This document shows positions 8,315-16,358 of a stretch of DNA of 64,000 nucleotides, in pieces. The stretch spans positions 1 through 64,000 of the forward strand of contig NZ_JAELUG010000007.1 in NCBI RefSeq assembly GCF_016429255.1, given 5' to 3'. Under the pieces are notes generated by a model that did no database searches, was not told the origin of the DNA, and worked only from the letters and a program-made list of their open reading frames with translations. The DNA comes from Rhizobium sp. ASV8. Lineage in GTDB: Bacteria > Pseudomonadota > Alphaproteobacteria > Rhizobiales > Rhizobiaceae. The position numbers were made by a program, and so were the translations under genes. Position 1 is the stretch's first letter; each line of letters begins with the position of its first letter.

Positions 8315-8893
8315 GTGAAGACATTGTCGGATCGGGAAGCACTGTCGCGGGAAGCGGTAAACCAGCTGCTATTGGCAATCGCAACCAGGCAAGATCGTCA
8401 AGCCTTCGCCGCGCTTTTTGATTTTGTTGCACCGCGGATCAAGGCATTTATGATGCGTTCGGGATCCTCTTCCGAACTCGCCGAGGAAATAGCCCAGGAA
8501 GCGATGCTGCTCGTCTGGCGCAAGGCGGCCTACTTCGATCCGGCCCGCGCCGGTGCAATGACATGGATCTTTGCGATCGCTCGGAACTTACGTATCGACT
8601 TCCAGCGGAAATCAAAGTCGTCCAAGCATGTCGATGAGGGCGAAGCCGACGGTTTGCAGGCAACGGAACCGACGCCGGAGGAAATTCTCTTCGTCAGGGT
8701 AGATGAAGAACGAGTTCGAGCCGCGCTCCAGGCGCTCAGTTCAGAACAGGAGGAGATCATCCGATTGTCCTTCTTCCGTGATCGACCTCACTCCGAAATC
8801 GCCCGCGAGTTGGATCTCCCGCTTGGGACAGTGAAATCCCGGATCAGGCGTGCCCTCGCCAGGTTGCGGGACCTGTTGGAAGAGACGCTATGA
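8315..8893 (+). CDS. rpoE: ECF sigma factor RpoE (ChrR-controlled group)
   Basis: ECF sigma factor with region 2 (AFAALFDFVAPRIKAFMM through the WIFAIARNLRIDF segment) and region 4 (LSSEQEEIIRLSFFRDRPHSEIA, then LDLPLGTVKSRIRRAL). The frame opens at ATG 8240, but GTG 8315 is preferred: AGGAG lies seven bases upstream, the resulting 192 residues match the family length, and the predicted autoregulatory promoter has its -10 at 8230-8235, almost on top of the earlier ATG. It overlaps chrR by four bases. The partner identifies it as the sigma factor for the singlet-oxygen/organic peroxide response known from Rhodobacter sphaeroides. Confidence 0.9.
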   Translation: MKTLSDREALSREAVNQLLLAIATRQDRQAFAALFDFVAPRIKAFMMRSGSSSELAEEIAQEAMLLVWRKAAYFDPARAGAMTWIFAIARNLRIDFQRKSKSSKHVDEGEADGLQATEPTPEEILFVRVDEERVRAALQALSSEQEEIIRLSFFRDRPHSEIARELDLPLGTVKSRIRRALARLRDLLEETL

Positions 8894-9540
8894 CCGCCAA
8901 CTACCACCCTAGTGACATGACAATCATGCGCTTTGCCGCCGGCACATTACCGGCGGGGCCGATGCTTGTGGTTGCCACCCATCTGAGCGGTTGTCCTTTC
9001 TGCAGGAGGCGCGTGGCCACCTTTGAAGCCGCAGGCGGCGAAATCCTGACGGGGATTGGGCCGGCAGCCCTTTCAGACGGAGCACTGGAGCGCACACTGA
9101 ACCGTCTGGACTCGAGCGAGCCGACAACCCTCGCGTCGCCATCACCACGGCCTGCCACCATCGATGGGTTTATTCTTCCAAGGACGCTAAACGACTGCAA
9201 GGTCGGCCCGTGGCGCACCGTCGGGCCGGGGGTGAAGCTTAGCCGCGTCACGATGCCCCATGCGCCGATGGCGAATGTCATTCTCCTCAAAGTCAAGGCA
9301 AATAGGCGCATGCCAGCTCATGGCCATTCGGATCTCGAAGTGACGCAGGTGCTGAAAGGCTCCTTCTCGGATGCTGGCAATCGCTATCAGCCGGGAGATT
9401 TCGTCGAGGGCGACGATGATACCGATCACAGTCCGGTCATTGGCAGCGAAGGCGAATGTATTTCACTCGCAGCGATCGAAGGACATGTTCGCTTCCGCGG
9501 CTTTTTTGGAAGATTGCTTCAGCCTTTTATAGGCCTTTGA
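8890..9540 (+). CDS. chrR: ChrR-type zinc anti-sigma factor
   Basis: 216 residues. The N-terminal anti-sigma domain has His6, His31, Cys35 and Cys38 (HLSGCPFC), the same zinc ligands at the same positions as R. sphaeroides ChrR. The C-terminal cupin domain has His144, His146, Glu150 and His180, the second metal site needed for release of the sigma factor under singlet oxygen. It is translated from an ATGA overlap with rpoE, ensuring one-to-one production. It is expected to hold RpoE inactive in the cytoplasm until oxidative damage triggers ChrR turnover. Confidence 0.95.
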   Translation: MTANYHPSDMTIMRFAAGTLPAGPMLVVATHLSGCPFCRRRVATFEAAGGEILTGIGPAALSDGALERTLNRLDSSEPTTLASPSPRPATIDGFILPRTLNDCKVGPWRTVGPGVKLSRVTMPHAPMANVILLKVKANRRMPAHGHSDLEVTQVLKGSFSDAGNRYQPGDFVEGDDDTDHSPVIGSEGECISLAAIEGHVRFRGFFGRLLQPFIGL

Positions 9541-10235
9541 TGCAGGGTAGAGCGCTTTGCCCATATGTCCTTTTGCGTTTGACCGGGATCTCCTTCGATC
9601 TCTCTGGCGCCGCGCTTGCCCTCTAGGGAGATGCCAACGCAATTGATATGGTCAACGGGCCCACGGATCGAAGGTCTGGGTGTCGCCCTTCAGGCTGAAG
9701 AAATCCGGATTGTTCCGCCACAGCGAAACTTGTCGGTATCTGCCCGGATTGCGGGACGCCAAGCTGGCACTGACATGGCCGGCATAACCGCCACCTTCAG
9801 GACTTGCCTGTTCAAAGTCAGTTTGTGAAAATCAAACTCGCACTGAACCGGTGGCAGCATAGACACCGGGAATGCGGGCGATGAACCTTCAGCGACAGGT
9901 TGCCAGAGATTGCTTTACCGAACATGCGACGAGCTAAACGGATGGCGGAGATTGTGTATTTGATTGGCCACAGGATGGGCGGTCGCTCGCGTGAAGACCG
10001 AATGCATCGGCTCGGCATGCCAGCAGCGGCGGCACGAAGATGGTCGATCTCAAACATCATTCCGTGGTCGGAGTTCTAGAGAGCCAGTGCGTCGGGAGCA
10101 CAGAAGCATGACTACAACAAAGCCCGACCATCGAGCTCATTGGGCGAGGTCGCTGTCGTCTATACGCCCAGGCATCCCAGGATGGCGCGCCTCAGGCTCA
10201 CCAGGTGGCCGGCCGTTTTCGTCTGGTACGAGATC
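9541..10235. other. Gap with degraded coding fragments
   Basis: About 700 bases between chrR and the molybdoenzyme gene. One 60-codon coherent C-terminal fragment is visible on the minus strand (9652-9836); the rest (an 80-codon minus frame at 9818-10060 and a 98-codon plus frame at 9964-10260) shows no recognisable domain. No terminator with a U-run was found behind chrR. Confidence 0.4.
9652..9836 (-). pseudogene. C-terminal fragment of an unidentified protein
   Basis: A minus-strand frame with no start codon reads QTDFEQASPEGGGYAGHVSA, then NPGRYRQVSLWRNNPDFFSL and KGDTQTFDPWAR followed by a stop. The composition is protein-like and it is bounded upstream by an in-frame TGA, so it looks like the tail of a deleted gene. 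I do not recognise the family. Confidence 0.3.
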
Positions 10236-11012
10236 TCAGATACCGGCATACCATTCATAGCCACGATCTTCCCAGAACCCGCCATTACCGCCCCAAAGAT
10301 CGTCGAACCGCTCACGGATTTCGATGCGCATGACGTATTTGGCGTGCTTGTAGCCAAGATGACGCTCAACGCGCAGTCGCAGGGGAGCACCGTGTGCGAC
10401 TTCCAGATCCTTGCCGTTGAGCGAGTAGGCGAGGATCGACTGCGGATGAAAGGCGTCGATCAGGTCAATACTCTCGTAGTAGCGACCGCTGCCATCGAGT
10501 GTTTGTTCCAGTTCGTCTGCACAATAGAAGACGGCGTAGCGCGCGCCTGGCTTCAATCCGGCAGTCTGCAGGATCAAGCCGAGAGGAACGCCCTGCCATT
10601 TACCGATGGCGCTCCATCCTTCGACGCAGTCGTGGCGGGTGATCTGGGTGCGAGAAGGCAGCTTCTTCAGGTCGGCCAACGAAAATTCCATCGGCCGATT
10701 GACCATACCGTCGATCTTGAGCCGCCAGTCGGCGAACTTGGTTTCCACCATCTGGACGTATTCAGCGCTGTTGGGCTGGGTTGATCCGTTCGGATGAAAG
10801 CTCGGCGAAACGTCCGCGTCGGTATATTCTCGGGCAAGCGCTTGCGGAGAAACGATGAGCCGCTGTGTGCCCATGGTCAGCCGCTCAGCCAGAGAGAGGA
10901 CCTGCTGGACGTGCCGGCTCTGAGTAATGTCGTCGCAGCCGGTCAGGCCGATGGCACCCAGACTGGCGACTGAGCCGATGAGAAAGCGGCGGCGTGTGAA
11001 GATGGAGCTCAT
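10236..11012 (-). CDS. MsrP/YedY-like molybdopterin oxidoreductase (sulfite oxidase fold)
   Basis: 258 residues. The start at 11012 gives a twin-arginine signal (TRRRFLIGSVASLGAIG) followed by LTGC, so the product may be a Tat-exported lipoprotein. The oxidoreductase molybdopterin domain follows, with the molybdenum-ligating Cys129 in TRHDCVEGWSAIGKW. Proteins of this group include MsrP, which repairs methionine sulfoxide in periplasmic proteins. It overlaps the cytochrome b561-type gene by four bases, an MsrPQ-like arrangement in which the cytochrome supplies electrons. The operon lies behind a SigF-type promoter, and YedY-like genes are reported SigF targets in Caulobacter. The exact substrate is inferred. 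Confidence 0.85.
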   Translation of the reverse strand: MSSIFTRRRFLIGSVASLGAIGLTGCDDITQSRHVQQVLSLAERLTMGTQRLIVSPQALAREYTDADVSPSFHPNGSTQPNSAEYVQMVETKFADWRLKIDGMVNRPMEFSLADLKKLPSRTQITRHDCVEGWSAIGKWQGVPLGLILQTAGLKPGARYAVFYCADELEQTLDGSGRYYESIDLIDAFHPQSILAYSLNGKDLEVAHGAPLRLRVERHLGYKHAKYVMRIEIRERFDDLWGGNGGFWEDRGYEWYAGI

Positions 11013-11869
11013 CGGTCGGTCTCCTCGTTGATGATGGCGTAGCGGCCGGTCACCATGGACCGTATGTTGTTCCAAAGGCCGGAGAGAATAACCATCGCGA
11101 TATGCACGACGACGAAAGCCACCAGGCTCCAGGCGGTGATGAAATGAATGGACCGGGCCGATTGGCGACCACCGAAAATATCGAGCAGGAAGGGGTAGCC
11201 GGCGTCCATCGCGGGCGACATGGTCAATCCCGAACCGATCATGAGCGGCAGCAGGATGAAGATTACGATGAGATAGGTCAGCTTTTGCAACGCATTGTAG
11301 TGCCGCGCCTTTTCGCCTTGCGGGAAGCGCAGCCGGGCGTGGTCCTTGATTTCATGCCATATATTTCTGGGCGCGATGTCTTGAGCCGTCGGTGCGAGAT
11401 CGCGGCGGAAATGACCGCCGACCAGGCCGTAGAAGAGGTAGACGAGCCCGTTGATGACGAAGAGCCACGCAAAGAAGAAATGCCAGCGTCGGCCCGCTGC
11501 AAGGTCCTGGTAGCTCGGTATCGTCGCCCAGGCCGGGAACGCGCGCGGCATCATTTCGCCGTCGGCCGTGGAAGCACCGAGTATGCCGGTTGTGGTGATC
11601 GAGAGGCGGCCGATGCGCACTGTTCCGGTGATGTTGTCGCCAGCCGGAATGCTGGCGATTTCGAACCACGACGGATCTTCAACCGCTCCGTAATTTCCCC
11701 AGTGTAATTGTGGATCGGCATTGAAGATCTGCATGCCACTCATCAGCAGCAAGGTCAGACACAGCACATTGATCCAATGTGTTATCCGCGTCGAAACCGA
11801 ATGACGGCGAATGAAGATCTTGGTGGGGGGAGATGGCGGCGCGGTGCCTGTCTGCTCGATGCTTGTCAT
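11009..11869 (-). CDS. Cytochrome b561-family membrane electron donor
   Basis: 286 residues with four main membrane helices and histidines placed for b-type haem (RITHWINVLCLTLLLMSG, RRWHFFFAWLFVINGLVYLF, HFITAWSLVAFVVVHIAMVI). A long periplasmic loop lies between helices 1 and 2. It belongs to the cytochrome b561/Ni-Fe hydrogenase b-subunit-like group rather than the MsrQ/YedZ fold. Its ATGA overlap with the downstream molybdoenzyme gene makes it the probable quinol-linked electron donor for that periplasmic enzyme. Confidence 0.85.
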   Translation of the reverse strand: MTSIEQTGTAPPSPPTKIFIRRHSVSTRITHWINVLCLTLLLMSGMQIFNADPQLHWGNYGAVEDPSWFEIASIPAGDNITGTVRIGRLSITTTGILGASTADGEMMPRAFPAWATIPSYQDLAAGRRWHFFFAWLFVINGLVYLFYGLVGGHFRRDLAPTAQDIAPRNIWHEIKDHARLRFPQGEKARHYNALQKLTYLIVIFILLPLMIGSGLTMSPAMDAGYPFLLDIFGGRQSARSIHFITAWSLVAFVVVHIAMVILSGLWNNIRSMVTGRYAIINEETDR

Positions 11870-11887
11870 GGATAATTCTCCTGACGT

Positions 11888-11903
11888 GCCGCCGGAAGGC
11901 GGC
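11888..11903. repeat. Short hairpin between DUF5666 gene and cytochrome gene
   Basis: GCCGCC-GGAA-GGCGGC, a perfect 6-bp stem with a GC-rich tetraloop, in the 128-base space inside the presumed operon. It has no U-run and may stabilise or attenuate the message. Confidence 0.4.
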
Positions 11904-11997
11904 GTCCGAAATCATGTGCTGCGATGCTATCACCGCTCGTTCAGCTGCCCGGATGCGATCGGCAACCGGGCAGCCGCGTGATGTCGGCATGGGTGCG

Positions 11998-12609
11998 TCA
12001 CATTGGCGGGATGACGCCGTTTATGCCGACCACGACACGGTCGGATTCGACCGTGTTGTCTGCATTGGTCGTGCCGTTGATGATGACCCCTGCGCCGGGT
12101 TTGATGTCATCCTTCGTGGCCTTGCCAAAGGTGACGACAGGCGTGCCCGGCGGGACCGAGATCTTCTTCTCGCCGCCCTTGTAGGTGAGCGACAGGGTGG
12201 GACCATTGACTGAGGTAACGGCGCTGGCAACCGTCGCATTGGTCATCGAGCTCTTCGGCTTCAGATCCCAGCCGTAATCGCCCTCGCCGGTGCCTTTCAT
12301 CGCGGCCGGGAAGATCAGCACTTCGAGCGCCCCGTTGACGCCGCTGTCGGTCGGAACGGACGCGATGCCGACGAAATCCCCGGGCTTGATGTCTGTCACG
12401 GAGGCGTTGACGATGCCGTTGACGGCCCAGCCGGATTTCAGCTTGATGGTCACGTCCTTGCCTTCGCGCGATTTGACTGTCAGCGTATCGCCGCTGAGGC
12501 TTTCCACAACCCCGCGAACGCGCGCCTTATCAGCAGCCTGTGCGGATAATGTGGTCACGGCTCCAAGTGCCAGCACCATCCCCATGATCTTCAACTTCGT
12601 GAGCGACAT
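11998..12609 (-). CDS. Secreted DUF5666-type protein
   Basis: 203 residues. The frame is open upstream, but GGAGAG four bases before the ATG at 12609 sets the start, giving a Sec signal (LKIMGMVLALGAVTTLSAQA). The mature part has repeated short beta units of the OB-like DUF5666 type (VRGVVESLSGDTLTVKSREG, DIKPGDFVGIAS, DIKPGAGVIINGT). The function is unknown; such proteins are periplasmic and often accompany envelope-stress sigma factors. It is transcribed away from the SigF-like gene behind a promoter matching GTAAC-N16-CGAA and is followed by the cytochrome/molybdoenzyme pair, so the three are probably one SigF-dependent operon. Confidence 0.75.
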   Translation of the reverse strand: MSLTKLKIMGMVLALGAVTTLSAQAADKARVRGVVESLSGDTLTVKSREGKDVTIKLKSGWAVNGIVNASVTDIKPGDFVGIASVPTDSGVNGALEVLIFPAAMKGTGEGDYGWDLKPKSSMTNATVASAVTSVNGPTLSLTYKGGEKKISVPPGTPVVTFGKATKDDIKPGAGVIINGTTNADNTVESDRVVVGINGVIPPM

Positions 12610-12751
12610 TCTGCTCTCCATATCCTTCATCTTTTCGATATGATGCCCATCCGGCTGTCTGGAGCGGATAGGGCGATCGCTTTGGAAATGAGGCAAGGTG
12701 GCTATGGCGTCTAACTGCGACAATCGATTGTCCCTCAATTCCGTCCCTTCA

Positions 12752-12776
12752 TTCGGCGCTTGTGCGAATGCGTTAC
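12752..12776 (-). promoter_or_regulatory. SigF-type (ECF16) promoter for the DUF5666 operon
   Basis: Read on the minus strand: GTAACG (12776-12771), 15 bases, CGAA (12755-12752). This matches the Caulobacter SigF consensus GTAAC-N16-CGAA as I recall it, and is mirrored by a second copy in front of the sigma gene. Confidence 0.65.
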
Positions 12777-12830
12777 AGACATCACGTCGTTGTGATCGCA
12801 GGAAAGGCGACAAAAAATTTGGTTCAGGAT

Positions 12831-12857
12831 GTAACAAATAGCGCCGATCAACGAATG
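12831..12857 (+). promoter_or_regulatory. SigF-type (ECF16) autoregulatory promoter
   Basis: GTAACA (12831-12836), 15 bases, CGAATG (12852-12857), with the same elements and spacing as the divergent copy at 12776-12752. It lies just upstream of the sigma gene, implying autoregulation. Confidence 0.65.
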
Positions 12858-12868
12858 ACTGTAGACGA

Positions 12869-13426
12869 ATGACGAAATCGGTATCGGAACAGGTCCTGAA
12901 AGGCTTGATGCTTCTCTCGCTTGACGGCGATGAAGCTGCATACAGGCGCTTGCTCGTCATTTTGCGAGATCTGCTTTTGGCATTTTATCGAAGGAGGCTC
13001 GGATCGAATGCAGACCGTGACGCCGAGGATCTGGTCCAGGAAGTGCTGTTGGCGGTGCATAGCCGGCGCATTACCTATGATCGGGGACGGCCATTCACCG
13101 CGTGGTTTTTCCAGATCGCGAAATACAAGCTGATCGACCACTTCAGGGTAAATGGCAGCAAAAGAGGCGCCGAAATTGCTTTGGGAGATGAGATCGCGGC
13201 TGAATTTCGAGAGGAGGCACTCTTTGCTCACCTCGACATCGACCGTCTTCTCGATCAATTGCCTGCCAAACAGCGAGAGCTGCTGCGTCAGGTAAAGATC
13301 GCCGGAAAGAGCACCGCTGAAGCCGCGATGGAGAGCGGGCAGTCTGAAGCAATGGTTCGCGTCAGCATTCACCGCGGAATGCGCGCGATTGGACGCAAGC
13401 TGGGTTTTGCCAATGACGAAAAATGA
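12869..13426 (+). CDS. sigF: ECF sigma factor, SigF type (ECF16)
   Basis: 185 residues with region 2 (DAEDLVQEVLLAVHSRRITYD, FTAWFFQIAKYKLIDHFR) and region 4 (LPAKQRELLRQVKIAGKSTAEAA, then MVRVSIHRGMRAI). The downstream gene for an NrsF-like membrane anti-sigma factor overlaps by 14 bases, the defining arrangement of the SigF/NrsF group, which answers heavy-metal and oxidative stress in Caulobacter. Because the promoter -10 ends at 12857, translation may really begin at 12905-12908 (AAAGG upstream, product starting near LMLLSLDGD, as in relatives). The type is firm, the start uncertain. Confidence 0.85.
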   Translation: MTKSVSEQVLKGLMLLSLDGDEAAYRRLLVILRDLLLAFYRRRLGSNADRDAEDLVQEVLLAVHSRRITYDRGRPFTAWFFQIAKYKLIDHFRVNGSKRGAEIALGDEIAAEFREEALFAHLDIDRLLDQLPAKQRELLRQVKIAGKSTAEAAMESGQSEAMVRVSIHRGMRAIGRKLGFANDEK

Positions 13427-14054
13427 TGAGTTTATCGAGGCCCTGGTAAGCAATCTCACTCCGGTTCGCCATCATGCGCTGCGAGTGCGGCTTGCACTTA
13501 CAATCATGATCGGCGTGATCGGCGCGGCTATCGCACTGCTGATATCGCTCAGTTTTCGCCCGCATCTGCACCACGTGACGGTGGCGGCATTTTGGGTGAA
13601 GTTTTTATATACCGCCGTCCTGATGACTGCGACGATCGCGGCCCTTGAACGAGTTGCGCGCCCAGAGGGTTCGATTGGGAGTATGGTTCGGGTTCTGGTC
13701 GTTGCATTCAGCATCGTCGTGCTTTTGGCCATCACTCAACTCGCACTGTCGCCGGCTTCATCCTATCCGGGTTTGATTGTCGGGTATTCGGCGTCTTTCT
13801 GCCCATTCCTGATCGTGGCTTTCGGCATTCCCGCTTTTTGCGCCAACATGTGGTTTCTCAGGCGCGCAGCCCCCACGCGCCCGGCACTTGCCGGTTTCGT
13901 TGCGGGCGCTTGTGCCGGGGGCGTTGGTGGCTGGGTCTACTCATGGGCCTGCGTGGAAAACGGCATTCCATTCATCGCAATATGGTACACGCTCGGCATC
14001 TTGCTGGGCGGCTTGGTCGGAAGCCTGATCGGCAAATTCAGTCTGCGTTGGTAG
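13413..14054 (+). CDS. nrsF: NrsF-like membrane anti-sigma factor (DUF1109)
   Basis: 213 residues with six predicted membrane helices after a short cytoplasmic N-terminus (MTKNDEFIEALVSNLTPVRH) that would hold the sigma factor. NrsF-type proteins are inner-membrane negative regulators with conserved cysteines; candidate residues here are in ASFCPFLIVAFGIPAFCANM and SWACVENGIPF. The start lies 14 bases inside the sigma gene, so the two are coupled. The operon is closed by a strong terminator at 14147-14171. Confidence 0.88.
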   Translation: MTKNDEFIEALVSNLTPVRHHALRVRLALTIMIGVIGAAIALLISLSFRPHLHHVTVAAFWVKFLYTAVLMTATIAALERVARPEGSIGSMVRVLVVAFSIVVLLAITQLALSPASSYPGLIVGYSASFCPFLIVAFGIPAFCANMWFLRRAAPTRPALAGFVAGACAGGVGGWVYSWACVENGIPFIAIWYTLGILLGGLVGSLIGKFSLRW

Positions 14055-14146
14055 CTGCGTGTCCACCTGCATAGGCGCTGCAGATCGCTACTCGCTTGTG
14101 GCCCGAAGTGGTTATTACATGACGGATGTGGAAATGTCCGAGCTAC

Positions 14147-14171
14147 GCGGACGGCGGCCTGTCCGCTTTTT
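14147..14171 (+). terminator. Rho-independent terminator of the sigF-nrsF operon
   Basis: GCGGAC (14147-14152), 8-base loop, GTCCGC (14161-14166), then TTTTT. It lies about 90 bases behind the nrsF stop. Confidence 0.8.
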
Positions 14172-14204
14172 ACAACCGGGGCAGAGGAGCCGCCAGCCAG
14201 AAAC

Positions 14205-15092
14205 CTATTTCAGCGGTAGAAAGAGCTCTGCGACAACTTCATATGCGGACGCTTCGGGGACAGGCGATAGCCAACGCTTGCAAAATAGTGGGAAGTCGCG
14301 GGCTTCCTCGCCGCTGGCCGGAAGCCAGTCGCGATAGAGATAAAGTGCAGCGGGTTCGAGATTGTCGGTATTGCCGGGATAGCGCAGCACCGCGTAGCGT
14401 CCGCCGGGAATGACGTCAGCCTTCAGCCCCTCGTCGTTCGCCGCAATTGTCTGGTTGGTTCCGACACAGAGGTCCATGCTGTAATCGGCCGGGTTCGCGG
14501 GCTCTCTTTCTGACCGGAAGATCATGAAACTGGGGCGGCCCGTCTCAGGCGACAAGCCATGCGCCTTTGACCATGCCAGGAACCGTTCTCTGGTAGCGGA
14601 GATCGCAGCACGGTCGCCCCGATGCTCTATCATCGCCACCGGCGTCGGTGGTACATCGCGGATGATTACATCCTCGCAGTCGAAAATTATCTGCATGAGC
14701 TTGCTCCTTGCGTTGTCCAAAGGCCCGAAGGCCGAAAGCCACGCCCCCCAATCGGGAGACTTGCGGAACGACGAGGGCGATTGCCCGAACCGTTGCCGAA
14801 AGGCGCGGGCGAAGGCATCCGGGGCCTCGTAACCGGCGTCCATGGCTATGTCCGTGACGCTTGGCACGTCCTTGGAGGCCAGCTGGTGCGCTGCGCGCTT
14901 CAAGCGGACGAGCTGGACATAGCGATGCACGGACAAACCGAGGATCGCCGTAAACTGCCGGTGGAAATGAAATTTCGAAAAGGCTGCGACCCGGCTCACC
15001 GTTTCAAGATCCAGATTACTGTCAAGATGCCGGTCGATATGGTCCAGCACTCGCTGCATCCGGGCATGATAGTTTTGAAACGCGGTCTTCAT
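14205..15092 (-). CDS. AraC-family regulator with GyrI-like effector domain
   Basis: 295 residues. The AraC/XylS double helix-turn-helix is N-terminal (about 8-105: LDLETVSRVAAFSKFHFHRQ, then DIAMDAGYEAPDAFARAFRQ). A C-terminal GyrI/SOUL-like small-molecule-binding domain (about 125-295: VIIRDVPPTPVAMIEHRG, GGRYAVLRYPGNTD) follows, as in Rob and the SbmC family. Regulators of this shape sense hydrophobic or cationic drugs and toxins. There is no obvious target operon next to it; the neighbour downstream on the same strand is another regulator. A 306-base gap behind its start (15093-15398) holds no recognisable gene. Confidence 0.88.
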   Translation of the reverse strand: MKTAFQNYHARMQRVLDHIDRHLDSNLDLETVSRVAAFSKFHFHRQFTAILGLSVHRYVQLVRLKRAAHQLASKDVPSVTDIAMDAGYEAPDAFARAFRQRFGQSPSSFRKSPDWGAWLSAFGPLDNARSKLMQIIFDCEDVIIRDVPPTPVAMIEHRGDRAAISATRERFLAWSKAHGLSPETGRPSFMIFRSEREPANPADYSMDLCVGTNQTIAANDEGLKADVIPGGRYAVLRYPGNTDNLEPAALYLYRDWLPASGEEARDFPLFCKRWLSPVPEASAYEVVAELFLPLK

Positions 15093-15398
15093 CGTCCATT
15101 GCTCCGTGGCGACACCATCTAGCCATTGTCGGCCATAGCGTGCTCGACCGATCTTGCGGTTTTGGCTGGGTTATCGGAAGACGCGCAACGACGGCTGATT
15201 GGAGATCGCCGACAGCCGCGGAACGATCACAATGAGGTGGGAAACGGACATTGGCAAGCACGCCGAGGGATGTTCGCATTTGTAAGAAATCGGTGCTTCC
15301 GTAGCTCCGTCAGGCGGAAATAGGCACAAAAATTCGTGGGTATCTCGAATTTCTGCGGCGATCGCGAAATCGAAACCGAGGTGGGCTTCCCATGAAAT
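15093..15398. other. Intergenic region, nothing recognised
   Basis: 306 bases between the AraC-type gene start and the end of the MmyB-type gene. It presumably contains the AraC-type promoter; no clear operator or terminator was found. Confidence 0.4.
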
Positions 15399-16190
15399 TC
15401 AAGATCCTGATGCAGCTCTGACAGCCACATCAGTCTCGCGGTCGGCGGGATAGAGCATTTCGAGCGCGATTTCCGAGACCGTCACATCCACAGGTGTGCC
15501 GAAGACGGTAACCGTGCTGAAGAATGACAGAGGGCCAAGCCTGGTCTGAATGCGAAGCGGGATCGCGAGCGCGGATGCGAGGTCTGGATGGGCCAGCCTT
15601 CTTGATGGCCTTTGCAGTGTCTCGGCCTCTTTCAGCAGGTCGTACAGTCGCGGGTCGGCCGTCAGTTCGACCTCGCGTCGCAATCTTGTCAGGAGATGAT
15701 CCGCCCAGGCGTCGAGATTGAGGATTCGTGGTGCAAGACCATCGGGACTTAGCGATAGGCGCATAACGTTGACGGGCGGTTCCAGCAGCTTGGCACTTAC
15801 CCCCTCGTACAATTCCTGAAGGGCGGCATTCGACGCCACCACATTCCACTGCCGATCGATCGCAAATGCGGGAAACGGCTTGTGCGCCTCGATGGTGCGC
15901 TCGATGGCGGACAGCAAAGGCTGGAATGAAGCGTCGCGAAGCGGTGTCTCGCGAAAGACAGGAGCGAAGCCTGCCGCGACCAGCCAGACATTTTGTTCGC
16001 GCAACGGAATGTCCAACTCCTCTGCCAGGCGTAGCAGCAATCCACGGCTTGGCGCAGCGCGGCCCAATTCCACGAATCCGAGATGGCGTACGGACACATT
16101 TACCCGCAATGCCAGATCGAGTTGAGAAAGCCTTCGCCGGCGGCGCCATTCGCTAAGGTGCTTACCGAAGCTCACGGTCGTTTGCAGCAT
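15399..16190 (-). CDS. XRE-family regulator with MmyB-like ligand-binding domain
   Basis: 263 residues. N-terminal XRE helix-turn-helix (about 8-65: LSEWRRRRRLSQLDLALRV, RHLGFVELGRAAPSRGLL) followed by the PAS-like MmyB ligand-binding region (about 95-255: FPAFAIDRQWNVVASNAALQ, SPDGLAPRILNLDAWADHLL). Many members in rhizobia and actinobacteria sit divergently from the redox or detoxification gene they control and bind lipids or small aromatics. Here the divergent unit is a SnoaL-like/ABM monooxygenase pair, and a perfect palindrome lies between them. Confidence 0.88.
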   Translation of the reverse strand: MLQTTVSFGKHLSEWRRRRRLSQLDLALRVNVSVRHLGFVELGRAAPSRGLLLRLAEELDIPLREQNVWLVAAGFAPVFRETPLRDASFQPLLSAIERTIEAHKPFPAFAIDRQWNVVASNAALQELYEGVSAKLLEPPVNVMRLSLSPDGLAPRILNLDAWADHLLTRLRREVELTADPRLYDLLKEAETLQRPSRRLAHPDLASALAIPLRIQTRLGPLSFFSTVTVFGTPVDVTVSEIALEMLYPADRETDVAVRAASGS

Positions 16191-16277
16191 CTCTGTCTGA
16201 CCTCTCCGTGATCGGGGAAGGAAATCATACCTCCCGAAAACGAGAGAGTGAATAGAGCCTAAATGTCATCGAGAAAA

Positions 16278-16292
16278 CTACCTTTCAGGTAG
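16278..16292. promoter_or_regulatory. Palindromic operator CTACCT-TTC-AGGTAG
   Basis: A perfect 6-3-6 inverted repeat in the divergent region between the MmyB-type regulator (start 16190) and the SnoaL-like gene (start 16359). Its position and symmetry make it the likely binding site for the adjacent regulator. Confidence 0.5.
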
Positions 16293-16358
16293 CTGACTTG
16301 ATGTTCGACAGTGTCCCATTATCGGCTTGCAACGCAACTTCGCAGAAGGGAAAGCGAT

